DNA of 64,000 nt, from assembly GCF_900199405.1 (NCBI RefSeq), contig NZ_LT963430.1, positions 620,001 through 684,000 on the forward strand, given 5' to 3'. The number at the start of each line of letters is the position of its first letter. The stretch's first letter is position 1. The DNA is from Beduinella massiliensis (GTDB lineage: Bacteria > Bacillota > Clostridia > Christensenellales > Aristaeellaceae). Both the position numbers and the translations under genes were made by a program. Shown here in pieces: positions 33,187 to 41,347 of this stretch. Under the pieces are notes generated by a model, which was not told the DNA's origin, searched no databases, and worked only from the letters and a program-made list of their open reading frames with translations.

Positions 33187-35283
33187 ATGGCAACGCTCGT
33201 CGTCGCGGAAAAGCCGTCCGTCGCGCGGGACATCGCGCGCGTGCTGGGCGCGAAGGGGCGCGGGGAAGGGTACCTCTCCGGCGGGGATTACATCGTCACC
33301 TGGGCCGTCGGGCACCTCGTCACGCTCAAGGAGCCCGAGGAGATCGACGAGCGGTTCAAGCGCTGGCGGCGGGAGGACCTGCCCATATTGCCGGACGAAA
33401 TTCCGCTCAAGGTCATCCCCAAGACGCGGCCGCAATATAAAGTGGTGAAGGCGCTGATGAACGGCCCGGAGACCGCGCGCATCGTGTGCGCGACCGACTC
33501 CGGGCGCGAGGGCGAGCTCATCTTCCGCTACATCTACGAGATGGCGAAGTGCACCCGGCCCGTGGACCGGCTGTGGATCTCCTCCATGACGGACGAAGCC
33601 ATCCGCGAGGGCTTTTCAAGGCTCATGCCGGACAGCGCCTACGACGCGCTCTACCTCTCCGCGAGGTGCCGCGCGCAGGCCGACTGGCTGGTGGGCATGA
33701 ACCTCTCGCGCGCCTTCACCCTGCGCTACGACGTGCTGCTCAGCGTCGGGCGCGTGCAGACGCCGACGCTGCAAATGCTCGTGGCGCGGCGGCGGGAGAT
33801 CGACGCCTTCGTGCCGGAAAACTACTTCATCGTGCAGGCGGACTTCGGGGACTACCGGGGCACGTGGTTTGACCCCGCGCGGGGCGGCGAGAAGCGCATC
33901 GAAAGCGCCGAGCGCGCGGAGCAGATCGCCGCAAAGACGCGCGGGGGCGCGGGCACCGTCACGGAATGCAAAAGCGAGCAGCGACGCGAGCTACCCCCGC
34001 TGCTCTACGACCTGACGAGCCTGCAACGCGACGCCAACACGGCCCTGGGCTTCACCGCCAGCCGCACGCTGAAGGCCGCGCAGAACCTGTACGAGAAGCA
34101 CAAGCTCATCACCTACCCCCGCACGGACAGCCGCTACCTGCCCCACGACATGGCGGGCAAGGCCGCGCAGGCGCTTCGGGCGCTGCCCGCCGCCTACGCC
34201 CCGCTGACGGCGCGGCTGCCGGAGAAATTGCCCATGAGCCGCCGGGTGTTCGACGACGCGAAGATCAGCGACCACCACGCCATCGTGCCCACGGGCAGGC
34301 GGACGGACGCGAGCGCCCTGCCCGCGGACGAGGGGAAGCTCTACGACCTCGTCTGCCGCCGCCTGATCGCGGCGTTTTACCCGGCCTACGAGTACGACGC
34401 GCTGCGCGTGGTGACGCAGGTGGGCGAGCACGCCTTCCTGAGCACCGGGCGCGCGGTGACGCAGAGCGGCTGGAAGGACGTGTACCGCGACCAGCAGCCG
34501 AAGAAGAAAAAGGGCGAGGAGGAGGAAGCGCCGCTTCCGCCGCTCGCGGTCGGGGATGCGCGCACCGCGCGGCGCGCGACGGTGAAGGAGGAAAAGACGA
34601 AGCCCCCGCGCGAGCACACGGACGCCTCGATCCTGCGCGAGATGGAGAACGCGGGCAGGCGCGTCGAGGACGAGGAGCTGCGCGAGAGCATGAAGGACAG
34701 CGGCCTGGGCACGCCCGCCACGCGCGCCGCGATCCTGGAGCGGCTGATCGACGTGGGCTACGCCGCGCGCAAGGGGCGCACGCTCACGGCGACGCCCAAG
34801 GGCATGCGGCTCATCGAGGCGGTGCCGGAATCCATCGCCTCGCCGGAGACGACCGGCCGCTGGGAGCGGGAGCTCGCGCGCATCGCCCGGGGCGAGGCGG
34901 ACGGGACGCGCTTCATGGAGGGCATCGCGCGCCTGACGCGGACGATGACGCAGTACGCCGCAAGCGGCGCGCCGGACGTGGCCTTTGAGCCGGAGGCCCG
35001 GCGGGGCAAGGGCAGGAAGGGCCAGAAGGACCTAAAGATTCCCTGCCCCCTCTGCGGGCAGGGCACGGTCACGGAAAACAGCCGGGCCTTCGGCTGCTCG
35101 CGCTGGCGCGAGGGCTGCGGGTTCACCGTCTGGAAGGACTGCTGCGCGCGTGCGGGCGGGCCGGAGATCACGGAGAAGCTGCTGCGCGCGGTGATGGAGA
35201 AAAAGCGGCTCGTGGGCAGCACGGGCGCGCTCGTCTGGGACGGGAAGCAGGTCTCGTTTGTGAAGAAGACTGACCCGGCGTGA
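33187..35283 (+). CDS. topB: DNA topoisomerase III (type IA) TopB
   Basis: A 698-residue type IA topoisomerase that decatenates and relaxes single-stranded regions. The Toprim domain has EKPSVARDIA (from residue 8) and DSGREGELIFRYI; the active-site Tyr is Y310 in YPRTDSRYL; a GLGTPATRAAILERL segment follows. A basic linker (KKKKGEEEE) precedes a C-terminal Zn-ribbon-like part (CPLCGQG ... CSRWREGCGF). ATG 33187 has AAAGGAG at good distance; ATG 33169 has none. The gene is 140 bases after dnaB and could be chromosomal topB or an old acquisition; base composition matches the chromosome. Confidence 0.93.
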   Translation: MATLVVAEKPSVARDIARVLGAKGRGEGYLSGGDYIVTWAVGHLVTLKEPEEIDERFKRWRREDLPILPDEIPLKVIPKTRPQYKVVKALMNGPETARIVCATDSGREGELIFRYIYEMAKCTRPVDRLWISSMTDEAIREGFSRLMPDSAYDALYLSARCRAQADWLVGMNLSRAFTLRYDVLLSVGRVQTPTLQMLVARRREIDAFVPENYFIVQADFGDYRGTWFDPARGGEKRIESAERAEQIAAKTRGGAGTVTECKSEQRRELPPLLYDLTSLQRDANTALGFTASRTLKAAQNLYEKHKLITYPRTDSRYLPHDMAGKAAQALRALPAAYAPLTARLPEKLPMSRRVFDDAKISDHHAIVPTGRRTDASALPADEGKLYDLVCRRLIAAFYPAYEYDALRVVTQVGEHAFLSTGRAVTQSGWKDVYRDQQPKKKKGEEEEAPLPPLAVGDARTARRATVKEEKTKPPREHTDASILREMENAGRRVEDEELRESMKDSGLGTPATRAAILERLIDVGYAARKGRTLTATPKGMRLIEAVPESIASPETTGRWERELARIARGEADGTRFMEGIARLTRTMTQYAASGAPDVAFEPEARRGKGRKGQKDLKIPCPLCGQGTVTENSRAFGCSRWREGCGFTVWKDCCARAGGPEITEKLLRAVMEKKRLVGSTGALVWDGKQVSFVKKTDPA

Positions 35284-35311
35284 AGTCGGACGAAAAGCGC
35301 GAAATGCCCCC

Positions 35312-35340
35312 TTTACAAACGGGGCCGGAGGCGTCATAAT
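35312..35340 (+). promoter_or_regulatory. Promoter of the two-span membrane protein gene
   Basis: TTTACA (35312-35317), 17-base spacer, CATAAT (35335-35340), 45 bases before ATG 35385. Confidence 0.7.
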
Positions 35341-35384
35341 CTGCTTAGGACAAATCGCACTCGCATGAAAAAAGGATGGACACG

Positions 35385-35864
35385 ATGGACGGCACGAAAT
35401 TATACGGTCAGGAAGACTTTGCGTCAAACCAGAGACAGCTCCGGCGGGAATGGGTACGCCTGGCGATCCTCTCCCTTCCGCTGCTTTTGCTGCTCATCTT
35501 TTCTCTCGTACGGCGGATGGAAATGGCGACGATCCTCGTTACCATTGTATGGGGCGCGCTCGCGATCTTCCTGGGAAGCTTGAAGCTCGGCCCTGTGTAC
35601 GCCTACCGGCGCTACCTGCGCGAGGTCACGAGCGGCCTGTCGCGGGAAACGCAGGGCGTGGTGGTCTCCTACGCGGAGGACCTGACGTTCAAGGAGGGCG
35701 TGCAGTTTCACGTGCTCACCGTCAACGTCGGGCAGACCGGGGACGAGGAGGACGACCGAATCTTTTACTTTGACCACTACAAGCCGCAGCCCGGGCTCAC
35801 GCCCGGCGAGCGCGTGAACGTCACGAGCCACAGCAACTTCGTGATCGGCCTTTCGCGCGCCTGA
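35385..35864 (+). CDS. Small membrane protein of unknown function
   Basis: A 159-residue protein with two adjacent membrane helices (LAILSLPLLLLLIFSLV and TILVTIVWGALAIFLGSL) followed by an 85-residue soluble domain of alternating strands (SRETQGVVVSYAEDLTFKEG, FHVLTVNVG, RIFYFDHYKPQPGL, ERVNVTSHSNFVIGL) that looks like an OB- or SH3-like barrel. ATG 35385 is preferred over 35376 because AAGGATGG then sits at normal spacing. I do not recognise a named family. The gene is 18 bases upstream of the stress-domain gene and probably shares its message. Confidence 0.7.
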   Translation: MDGTKLYGQEDFASNQRQLRREWVRLAILSLPLLLLLIFSLVRRMEMATILVTIVWGALAIFLGSLKLGPVYAYRRYLREVTSGLSRETQGVVVSYAEDLTFKEGVQFHVLTVNVGQTGDEEDDRIFYFDHYKPQPGLTPGERVNVTSHSNFVIGLSRA

Positions 35865-35882
35865 GGCAGGAAGGACAGTCTC

Positions 35883-36311
35883 ATGGAAACGGGTGAGCAT
35901 ACTTTGACGCCCCGGGACGAAGGCGGGGCGCTGCGGGTCATGGTCTGCGTGACCGGGCAGAAGACCTGCGAGCGCCTGATTCACGAGGGCGCGCGCATCG
36001 CGCGGGAGATCGACGGCGAGGTGAAGGTCGTGCACGTGGCGACCGGCGGCGCGCCGTTCATGGGCGTCAGCCCCGCGCAGGAGGCCGAGGCGCTGGAATA
36101 CCTCTTCCGCCGCGCGCAGGAATGCGGCGCGGACATGGAGGTCGTGCGGGCCGAGAGCGCGGTGGACGCGATCTGCGGCCTCGCGATGCAGCACGACGTG
36201 GACTGCGTGGTGCTGGGCGCGGCCCGAGGGCGCGGCGCGCAGGACTTCGCGGAGCAGCTGCGAAGCAGGCTGCCGCGCACGGACGTGCGGGTGGTCATCG
36301 ACGAAGGATGA
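35883..36311 (+). CDS. Universal stress protein-like (KdpD USP-domain type) protein
   Basis: A 142-residue stand-alone USP-fold protein. RVMVCVTGQKTCERLIHEGA matches the first strand-helix unit of the universal stress domain found inside KdpD sensors, and CVVLGAARGRGAQDF provides the Gly-rich nucleotide loop near the C-terminus. AGGAAGGA precedes ATG 35883. Such proteins bind ATP or cyclic nucleotides and act in stress signalling. An orphan KdpE-like regulator is encoded 12 kb away, but nothing ties them directly. Terminator at 36316-36353. Confidence 0.75.
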   Translation: METGEHTLTPRDEGGALRVMVCVTGQKTCERLIHEGARIAREIDGEVKVVHVATGGAPFMGVSPAQEAEALEYLFRRAQECGADMEVVRAESAVDAICGLAMQHDVDCVVLGAARGRGAQDFAEQLRSRLPRTDVRVVIDEG

Positions 36312-36315
36312 CGGA

Positions 36316-36353
36316 GGGCGGGGTCGCGCCGGAGGGCGGGCCCCGCCCTTTTT
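36316..36353 (+). terminator. Terminator after the stress-protein gene
   Basis: GGGCGGGG (36316-36323) pairs with CCCCGCCC (36341-36348), followed by TTTTT. Confidence 0.85.
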
Positions 36354-36378
36354 CTGAAGACCGGAGCGCAAAAGCCGC

Positions 36379-36651
36379 GGCCGCGTGGAGAAGCGCGGGG
36401 CGAGGGAGCGGCCGTTCGGATATGGGCGTGGGCACCGCCCACTGGGCACCGCCCGCCAGCCGCGTGGAGAAGCGCGGGGCGCGGGCATCGCCCGCCGGGC
36501 ACCGCCCACCGGCCGCGTGGAGAAGCGCGGGGCGAGGGAGCGGCCGTTCGGATATGGGCGTGGGCACAGCCCACCACCGCCCGCCCGGCCGCGTGGAGAA
36601 GCGCAGGGCGAGGGAGCGGCCGTTCGGAGATGGGTGTGGGCACAGCCCACG
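36379..36651. repeat. Intergenic repeat array B, related to array A
   Basis: Four units begin GGCCGCGTGGAGAAGCGC (near 36379, 36458, 36511, 36587; the second lacks the first G). Units 1, 3 and 4 continue GGGCGAGGGAGCGGCCGTTC and GGATATGGG or GGAGATGGG, and end in GTGGGCACAGCCCAC-type hairpins; unit 2 is shorter. The same building blocks (GGCCGCGTGG, TTCGGA, GGGCACAGCCC) make up array A at 29486. Unit spacing is 76-79 or 53 bases. No coding sense. Confidence 0.85.
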
Positions 36652-36684
36652 GGCAAAAATTTTGGCGCGCGGCGGAAATGGGGC

Positions 36685-36713
36685 TAGTCAAACCGCGCTT
36701 TTTGCGCTAGAAT
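36685..36713 (+). promoter_or_regulatory. Probable promoter of the third MATE gene
   Basis: TAGTCA (36685-36690, four of six), 17-base spacer, TAGAAT (36708-36713), 43 bases before ATG 36756. Confidence 0.55.
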
Positions 36714-36755
36714 AGTGCGAACAAAATCAAGAAAGCAAAGAGGAAAGTTCGTAAG

Positions 36756-38129
36756 ATGGTCAGAGACATGACAGAGGGCCGGCCCATCCGGCTGATTCTC
36801 TCCTTCTTTTTCCCGCTGCTGATCGGCAACCTCTTTCAGCAGATGTACAACATGGCCGACAGCATCATCGTCGGCCAGATCGTGGGCAAGGACGCCCTGG
36901 CGGCCGTGGGCGCGACGGGCTCGTTCAACTTTCTGGTGCTGGGCTTCGCGCTGGGGCTGTGCAGCGGGCTGTGCATCCCGGTGTCGCAGCACTTCGGCGC
37001 GGGCGACATGTACGCCATGCGCCGGGCGCTGGTGAACGCCATCTACATCACCCTGGGGGTGACGGCGGTCATCACCGCCGCGATGCTGGTCTTCACCCGG
37101 CCGATGCTGCGCGTGATGCGGACGCCGGAAAACATCTTCGAGCAGAGCTACGACTACATCATCGTGATCTTCGGCGGCACGTTTGCGACGCTGCTGTACA
37201 ACCTGCCCGCGGGCCTGCTGCGCGCGCTGGGCGACAGCAAGACGCCGCTGCTGTTCCTCATCATCGCGTCGCTGCTGAACATCGCGCTCGACCTTTTGTT
37301 CATCCTCGCCTTTCACATGGGCGTGGCGGGCGCGGCCTGGGCGACGGTGATCGCGCAGGCGGTGTCCGGGGCGCTGTGCATCCGCTACATCGTGCGCCAC
37401 TTCCCGGTGCTGCGCCCGGAGAAGGGCGAGTGGAAGTTCGACGCGAAGAGCGCTGGCCGGGGCCTTGCCATCGGCATTCCCATGGGCTTGCAGTTTTCGC
37501 TGACCGCCGTGGGCTCCGTGGTGCTGCAAAGCGCGGTGAACACCCTGGGCTCGGACGCCGTGGCCGCCATCACCGCGGGCAGCAAGGTGCAGATGATCAT
37601 GACCCAGCCCATGGAGGCGCTGGGCGCGACCATGGCCACCTACTGCGGGCAGAACCTGGGCGCAAAGCGCGTGGACCGCATCCGCTGGGGCCTGCGCACC
37701 AGCCTGCTGCTGGGCGCAGCCTACACGGTGGTGGCGATGCTCGTCTCCTTCCGGTTCGGCAGCACCATCTCCCTGCTCTTCATCAAGGCGGAGGAGACGC
37801 AGCTTCTGCAAAACATCGACCTGTTCCTCGCCTGCAACGCGGCGGGCTTCATCCTGCTGATGGCGCTGCTCGTGCTCAGAAACGCTTTGCAGGGACTGGG
37901 CTACAGCATGTCCGCGATGCTGGCGGGCATCTTCGAGATGGTCGCCCGCGCGCTGGTCGCCTTCGCGTTCGTCGCCCCCTTCGGCTACGGCGCCGTGTGC
38001 TTCGCCAACCCCCTGGCGTGGCTGTTCGCCTGCTTCCTGCTGATTCCGATGATCGTCGTGCGCGTGCGCCAGCTCGGCCGCAGGTTCCCCGGCGGGGAGG
38101 AAGGGGCGCGGCTGCCGGATGGCGTTTGA
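36756..38129 (+). CDS. MATE family efflux protein (copy 3)
   Basis: A 457-residue exporter of the MATE superfamily: MTEGRPIRLILSFFFPLLIG start, QQMYNMADSIIVGQIVGKDA in helices 1-2, FHMGVAGAAWATVIAQAVSG and a second bundle from about residue 240. It resembles copy 1 (20841) more than copy 2, mainly through the helix 1-2 and FHMGVAG signatures. AGAGGAAAG lies upstream of ATG 36756 at a slightly long distance. The last eleven bases overlap the ParB-like gene, so both are read from one message. Substrate unknown. Confidence 0.91.
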   Translation: MVRDMTEGRPIRLILSFFFPLLIGNLFQQMYNMADSIIVGQIVGKDALAAVGATGSFNFLVLGFALGLCSGLCIPVSQHFGAGDMYAMRRALVNAIYITLGVTAVITAAMLVFTRPMLRVMRTPENIFEQSYDYIIVIFGGTFATLLYNLPAGLLRALGDSKTPLLFLIIASLLNIALDLLFILAFHMGVAGAAWATVIAQAVSGALCIRYIVRHFPVLRPEKGEWKFDAKSAGRGLAIGIPMGLQFSLTAVGSVVLQSAVNTLGSDAVAAITAGSKVQMIMTQPMEALGATMATYCGQNLGAKRVDRIRWGLRTSLLLGAAYTVVAMLVSFRFGSTISLLFIKAEETQLLQNIDLFLACNAAGFILLMALLVLRNALQGLGYSMSAMLAGIFEMVARALVAFAFVAPFGYGAVCFANPLAWLFACFLLIPMIVVRVRQLGRRFPGGEEGARLPDGV

Positions 38130-38682
38130 GGGGGCGCGAGAGATCCCGATTCTGGAGCTGGGAATCAGCCAGATATATCTGAGCGTTGACAAGGTTCGGG
38201 CGGTCGAGGCGTGGCTCGACCCGGCGGCCGTGCGGGGGATGGAGCCGCTTCCGGTGTACGACTTCGGCAATGGGCGCTACACCCTCACCGACGGGCACAC
38301 ACGCGCTTATGTCGCCTTTCAGCGCGGAATCGCCTGCCTGCCGGTCGTCTACGACACGGACGATCTGGTCACGGGGGAAATGGGCGGGCTGCTGTACCGC
38401 ACGGACATCGAATGGTGCGAGCGGTTTCATTTGAAGGACGTCAGCGATTTGCAGGACCGGATCGTCGCGCGTGAAGCGTACGAGCGGCTTTGGATTGGAC
38501 GCTGTGAGAGAAGCTTTCGCCTGCTTTCGCGCACGACGCCGGAAGAACGCGAAGCGCTGCGGCAAAAAGCGCCGTCCCTGTATCTGTACGGGGCGAGCGA
38601 AGACGCCTCCACCCTTTTCTTCGAGGACGCGCAGGGCGCGCGGTTCGTTTATCGGGCGGGGCGGCTCCTGCGCGAGCGCTGA
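38119..38682 (+). CDS. ParB/Srx-like domain protein of unknown function
   Basis: A 187-residue protein whose first half resembles the ParB N-terminal (ParB/sulfiredoxin) fold: IPILELGISQIYLS, DPAAVRGMEPLPVYDFGNGRY and the diagnostic TLTDGHTRAYVAFQ, a loop that in ParB-like proteins binds nucleotide. There is no helix-turn-helix, so it is not a chromosome-partition ParB. The second half is Arg/Glu-rich and helical. It overlaps the MATE gene by 11 bases, which argues for co-expression rather than function. A terminator follows at 38719-38767. Confidence 0.65.
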   Translation: MAFEGAREIPILELGISQIYLSVDKVRAVEAWLDPAAVRGMEPLPVYDFGNGRYTLTDGHTRAYVAFQRGIACLPVVYDTDDLVTGEMGGLLYRTDIEWCERFHLKDVSDLQDRIVAREAYERLWIGRCERSFRLLSRTTPEEREALRQKAPSLYLYGASEDASTLFFEDAQGARFVYRAGRLLRER

Positions 38683-38718
38683 CGGGGAGGCGGCGAAGGA
38701 CGGCCGATAAAGAGATCA

Positions 38719-38767
38719 AAAGGAACGCCGGAGAAGAAGCGCGAAGCTTCCTTCCCGGCGTTCCTTT
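38719..38767. terminator. Bidirectional terminator between convergent genes
   Basis: Perfect 13-bp stem, AAAGGAACGCCGG (38719-38731) with CCGGCGTTCCTTT (38755-38767), lying between the ParB-like gene and the convergent DUF3788 gene. Confidence 0.85.
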
Positions 38768-38773
38768 GCTCCC

Positions 38774-39226
38774 TTAGAAATCCGACGGCGCGCGGCCGTT
38801 CCCCGCTGTCTTTCCGGGCGCGCATTTGACCGACAAGAGCGTCCGGATGTCGTCGTACTGCGCCCTGCATGTGACGCGATAATGAATCCACCCGCCGTCG
38901 CCACACGGATATTTCCGGTCGATCTGCTCCCGCGTGTCCGCTTGCAGCCGGCTGTAAACGGATTCAAACTGCCTGTCGGAGAGACGCAGCATGACGGTAA
39001 AGGCGCCGCGCTCGGCAAAGATGTTGCACAGAAGGCCGCTCTTTTTCCGGTGGGCAATGCCCCATCCGTACTGATTTCCGTACGGGAATACGATCTTCTG
39101 CTCGGTGCCGTATGTCCGGGTCAGCCATTCGTTGATCTGCGCAAACCGTTCGGCGTTCTCCCCGCAAAAGGCCGTCATATCCGCCAGGGTCGGCACGGCA
39201 TGTTTGTTCAGCATTCGCTCGTACAT
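38774..39226 (-). CDS. DUF3788-like protein
   Basis: A 150-residue cytosolic protein. The IVFPYGNQYGWGIAHRKKSG and LLCNIFAERGAFTVMLRL stretches are the core of the DUF3788 family as I know it (small proteins of Firmicutes and Bacteroidetes with a YGxxYGW motif); function unknown. ATG 39226 has GGGGGATCG upstream; a start eight codons earlier lacks one. The gene has a near-perfect promoter at 39287-39315 and is monocistronic. It is slightly less GC-rich than its neighbours. Confidence 0.7.
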   Translation of the reverse strand: MYERMLNKHAVPTLADMTAFCGENAERFAQINEWLTRTYGTEQKIVFPYGNQYGWGIAHRKKSGLLCNIFAERGAFTVMLRLSDRQFESVYSRLQADTREQIDRKYPCGDGGWIHYRVTCRAQYDDIRTLLSVKCAPGKTAGNGRAPSDF

Positions 39227-39286
39227 ACGATCCCCCTCATCCCCATTCAAGATTTCGTCTCATTTTCCGAAGACGCCATTGAATCC

Positions 39287-39315
39287 ATTCTAGGGGGAAC
39301 GCGGGGAAATGTCAA
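39287..39315 (-). promoter_or_regulatory. Promoter of the DUF3788 gene
   Basis: Minus strand consensus TTGACA (39315-39310), 17-base spacer, TAGAAT (39292-39287). Confidence 0.85.
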
Positions 39316-39412
39316 ACGGCTTTTTTCATCCTCGCGCGTTCGCCTTGGGGCTTCTCGCGCGAGCGCGCAATCGTCCGTCCTCGGGCCGCCCGCATGACCG
39401 CATTTTCCGTTT

Positions 39413-39437
39413 GTTTTATCTGAATTCCAGATAAAAC
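39413..39437. promoter_or_regulatory. Operator-like palindrome before the RHH gene
   Basis: GTTTTATCTG (39413-39422), AATTC, CAGATAAAAC (39428-39437): a perfect 10-bp inverted repeat, AT-rich in a GC-rich setting, 48 bases upstream of the small regulator gene. It has no T-run on the plus strand and is not a typical terminator. Confidence 0.55.
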
Positions 39438-39485
39438 GCCCACGGGGGAGCGCGTTTGTATTATGCTGTGCGCGGGGGGATGAAA

Positions 39486-39686
39486 ATGAGGTTCAGCGTG
39501 CCTGTGGCCGAACCGACGACGAACAAGTGCGTCCGGTTTCCAAACGACGTGATCGAGGGGGTAGAGCGGGCGATCGCGGGCAGGCAGACGACGTTTTCCG
39601 CTTTCACGGTCGCGGCGGTGCGCGCGGCGTTGGCGAGCCTGGAGGAAGAAATGCCCGGAGCATCGGAACGGGACGCCGGGGAATGA
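39486..39686 (+). CDS. Small ribbon-helix-helix-like regulator (YlcI/YnfO-like)
   Basis: A 66-residue protein: KCVRFPNDVIEGVERAIAG followed by TTFSAFTVAAVRAALASLEE fits a short DNA-contact strand and two helices, like YlcI/YnfO and Arc-type proteins. The ATG at 39486 is chosen because GGGGGGATGAAA then gives normal spacing; ATG 39480 would touch the ribosome site. The palindrome at 39413-39437 is a natural candidate for autoregulation. Downstream, after 112 bases, is the ECF sigma operon. Role beyond DNA binding unknown. Confidence 0.65.
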   Translation: MRFSVPVAEPTTNKCVRFPNDVIEGVERAIAGRQTTFSAFTVAAVRAALASLEEEMPGASERDAGE

Positions 39687-39750
39687 CGCGGGGCTTGGGG
39701 GAAAGTTCTTTTTTCGCCAACCGTCCGCCCCCGCCGCGGCATCTAAAGGG

Positions 39751-39764
39751 TGAAGATATCTTCA
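39751..39764. promoter_or_regulatory. Palindrome upstream of the ECF sigma operon
   Basis: TGAAGATATCTTCA is a perfect 14-base palindrome 34 bases before the sigma factor start codon, in otherwise GC-rich DNA. It could be an operator. Confidence 0.4.
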
Positions 39765-39798
39765 AAGGAAGCGCCGAAGGGCGAAGAGGGAGAGCGCG

Positions 39799-40290
39799 AT
39801 GATCGACGAGAGGACGTTCATGGAGGAGGTGGAGCGCGCCGAGCGCACGCTGTACCGCGTGAGCCGGAGCCTGCTCTCAAGCGACGCGGACTGCCGCGAC
39901 GCGGTGCAGGAGGCGCTGCTGAAGGCCTGGCAGCGGCGGGACAGCCTGCGCGAGGCGGCCTACTTCCGCACGTGGCTCGTGCGGATTCTCATCAACGAGT
40001 GCAGGATGCTCAGGCGCAGAAACCGGCGCGTGACGCCGGTGGAGGTGCTGCCGGAGCGCGAGGCCCCGCCGCCGGACGAGGCGCTGCGGGACGCGCTGGA
40101 GGCGCTGGACGAACGATGGCGCCTGCCGCTCGTGCTGCACTACCTGGAGGGCTTCCGCGTGGAGGAAGTGGCGAAGCTGCTGGGCATCCCGTCCGGCACG
40201 GTGAAGTGGCGGCTATCCCGGGCGCGCGCCGCGCTCAGGGCGGAATGGATGGAGGACGAAGGGGAGGTGCGCGAGCATGCGGCCCGATGA
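39799..40290 (+). CDS. ECF-type RNA polymerase sigma factor
   Basis: A 163-residue sigma-70 family protein containing only regions 2 and 4: DCRDAVQEALLKAWQRRDSL with AYFRTWLVRILINECRMLRRR (region 2) and LPLVLHYLEGFRVEEVAKLL with GIPSGTVKWRLSRARAAL (region 4, helix-turn-helix). It directs polymerase to a small regulon, often its own operon. GGGAGAG precedes ATG 39799. The stop lies inside the next gene (14-base overlap), which codes for a membrane protein that is probably its anti-sigma factor. Confidence 0.92.
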   Translation: MIDERTFMEEVERAERTLYRVSRSLLSSDADCRDAVQEALLKAWQRRDSLREAAYFRTWLVRILINECRMLRRRNRRVTPVEVLPEREAPPPDEALRDALEALDERWRLPLVLHYLEGFRVEEVAKLLGIPSGTVKWRLSRARAALRAEWMEDEGEVREHAAR

Positions 40291-41347
40291 GTACCTGGAC
40301 GGGGCGTTCCAAAGGACGCCGGAGGCCTTTCACGACGCGGTGCGGCAGACGCTGCGCACGCTTGAAAGGGAGGAAAGACCTGTGAAGCGCAAGATGAAGT
40401 GGGCGCCGCTGCTGGCGCTGATGCTGGCGCTGTTGGCGACGGCGGCGGTGGCGGCCTATGCCGGGCGCATCGGCGGCGCGCTGGAATGGCTGACGGACAC
40501 GGCGGCGGTGAACCGCATCGTCCCGCAGGCGCGGGAGATTTTAAAGCAGGACGTGGCGCGCACGGAGGTGAACGACTGCGTGATCGAGCTGCGCGAGGTC
40601 GTCTACGACGGCGAACGGCTGGCGGCGGTGTACGCGGTGCGCGACCCGCGGATCGCCCAGCTCGGGCGCGAGCAGGACGAGGAGGGCATGTCGCCCTTCG
40701 ACCTGTACGCGCTGGAAAATCTGCGCACGCCGGACGTCAGCGAGGGCACGCTCTATCGCATCGCGCAGGACTTCGCGCCCGGCGAGGGGGCGGACGAAGT
40801 GGTCTACAGCTTCGAGGCGCGCGTGAAGGGGCAGGGGGAGGCGTTCGAGCTGATCCTGCCCGTGGGATGCACGTGGGGGCCGCTGGAGCAGCGCCTCTCG
40901 CTGACGGCGGCGGACGCGGGCACGCACGTGGACTTTGACCTGCCGGAGGAAGCGCGCTTTGAGGGCTACGCGGCGCGGCTGACGAAGCTGCGCGCGGCGG
41001 CGCTGGGCACCTACGCGGAGGTGGAGCTGCGCTTTGACGCGGACACCGCGCCGGCGCGGCGGCAGGAGATCGTGGACGCCTGGCTGGAGGGCACGATCCT
41101 GCCCGAGGGGCTCGCGGACGTCGTGCCCGGGGACGCGGACGAGATCGCCCACCCGACCGGCGCGCAGACGCTTGCGGACGGGCGCGTGGCCGTCTCGTTT
41201 GAGGGCAGCGCGCGGGAGGAATACCCCGGGGCGATGCTGGCCGCGCCGCGCTACGGCACGGAGGCGTTCTACGAGGGCGAGGCGGAGAAGCTGCCCGCGC
41301 CGGACTTTCACGAAGCGCTGCGCGCGGCGGGGGGTATGGGAAGATGA
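40277..41347 (+). CDS. Membrane-anchored probable anti-sigma factor (DUF4179-like)
   Basis: A 356-residue single-pass protein: 40 cytosolic residues, one membrane helix (LLALMLALLATAAVAAYAG), and a 290-residue outer domain that starts ALEWLTDTAAVNRIVPQA and is rich in strands, resembling the extracytoplasmic part of DUF4179 proteins encoded with clostridial ECF sigma factors. The short N-terminal part would bind the sigma factor inside the cell. GGGGAGG precedes ATG 40277. Overlap with both neighbours shows a translationally coupled three-gene operon. The signal it senses is unknown. Confidence 0.72.
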   Translation: MRPDEYLDGAFQRTPEAFHDAVRQTLRTLEREERPVKRKMKWAPLLALMLALLATAAVAAYAGRIGGALEWLTDTAAVNRIVPQAREILKQDVARTEVNDCVIELREVVYDGERLAAVYAVRDPRIAQLGREQDEEGMSPFDLYALENLRTPDVSEGTLYRIAQDFAPGEGADEVVYSFEARVKGQGEAFELILPVGCTWGPLEQRLSLTAADAGTHVDFDLPEEARFEGYAARLTKLRAAALGTYAEVELRFDADTAPARRQEIVDAWLEGTILPEGLADVVPGDADEIAHPTGAQTLADGRVAVSFEGSAREEYPGAMLAAPRYGTEAFYEGEAEKLPAPDFHEALRAAGGMGR

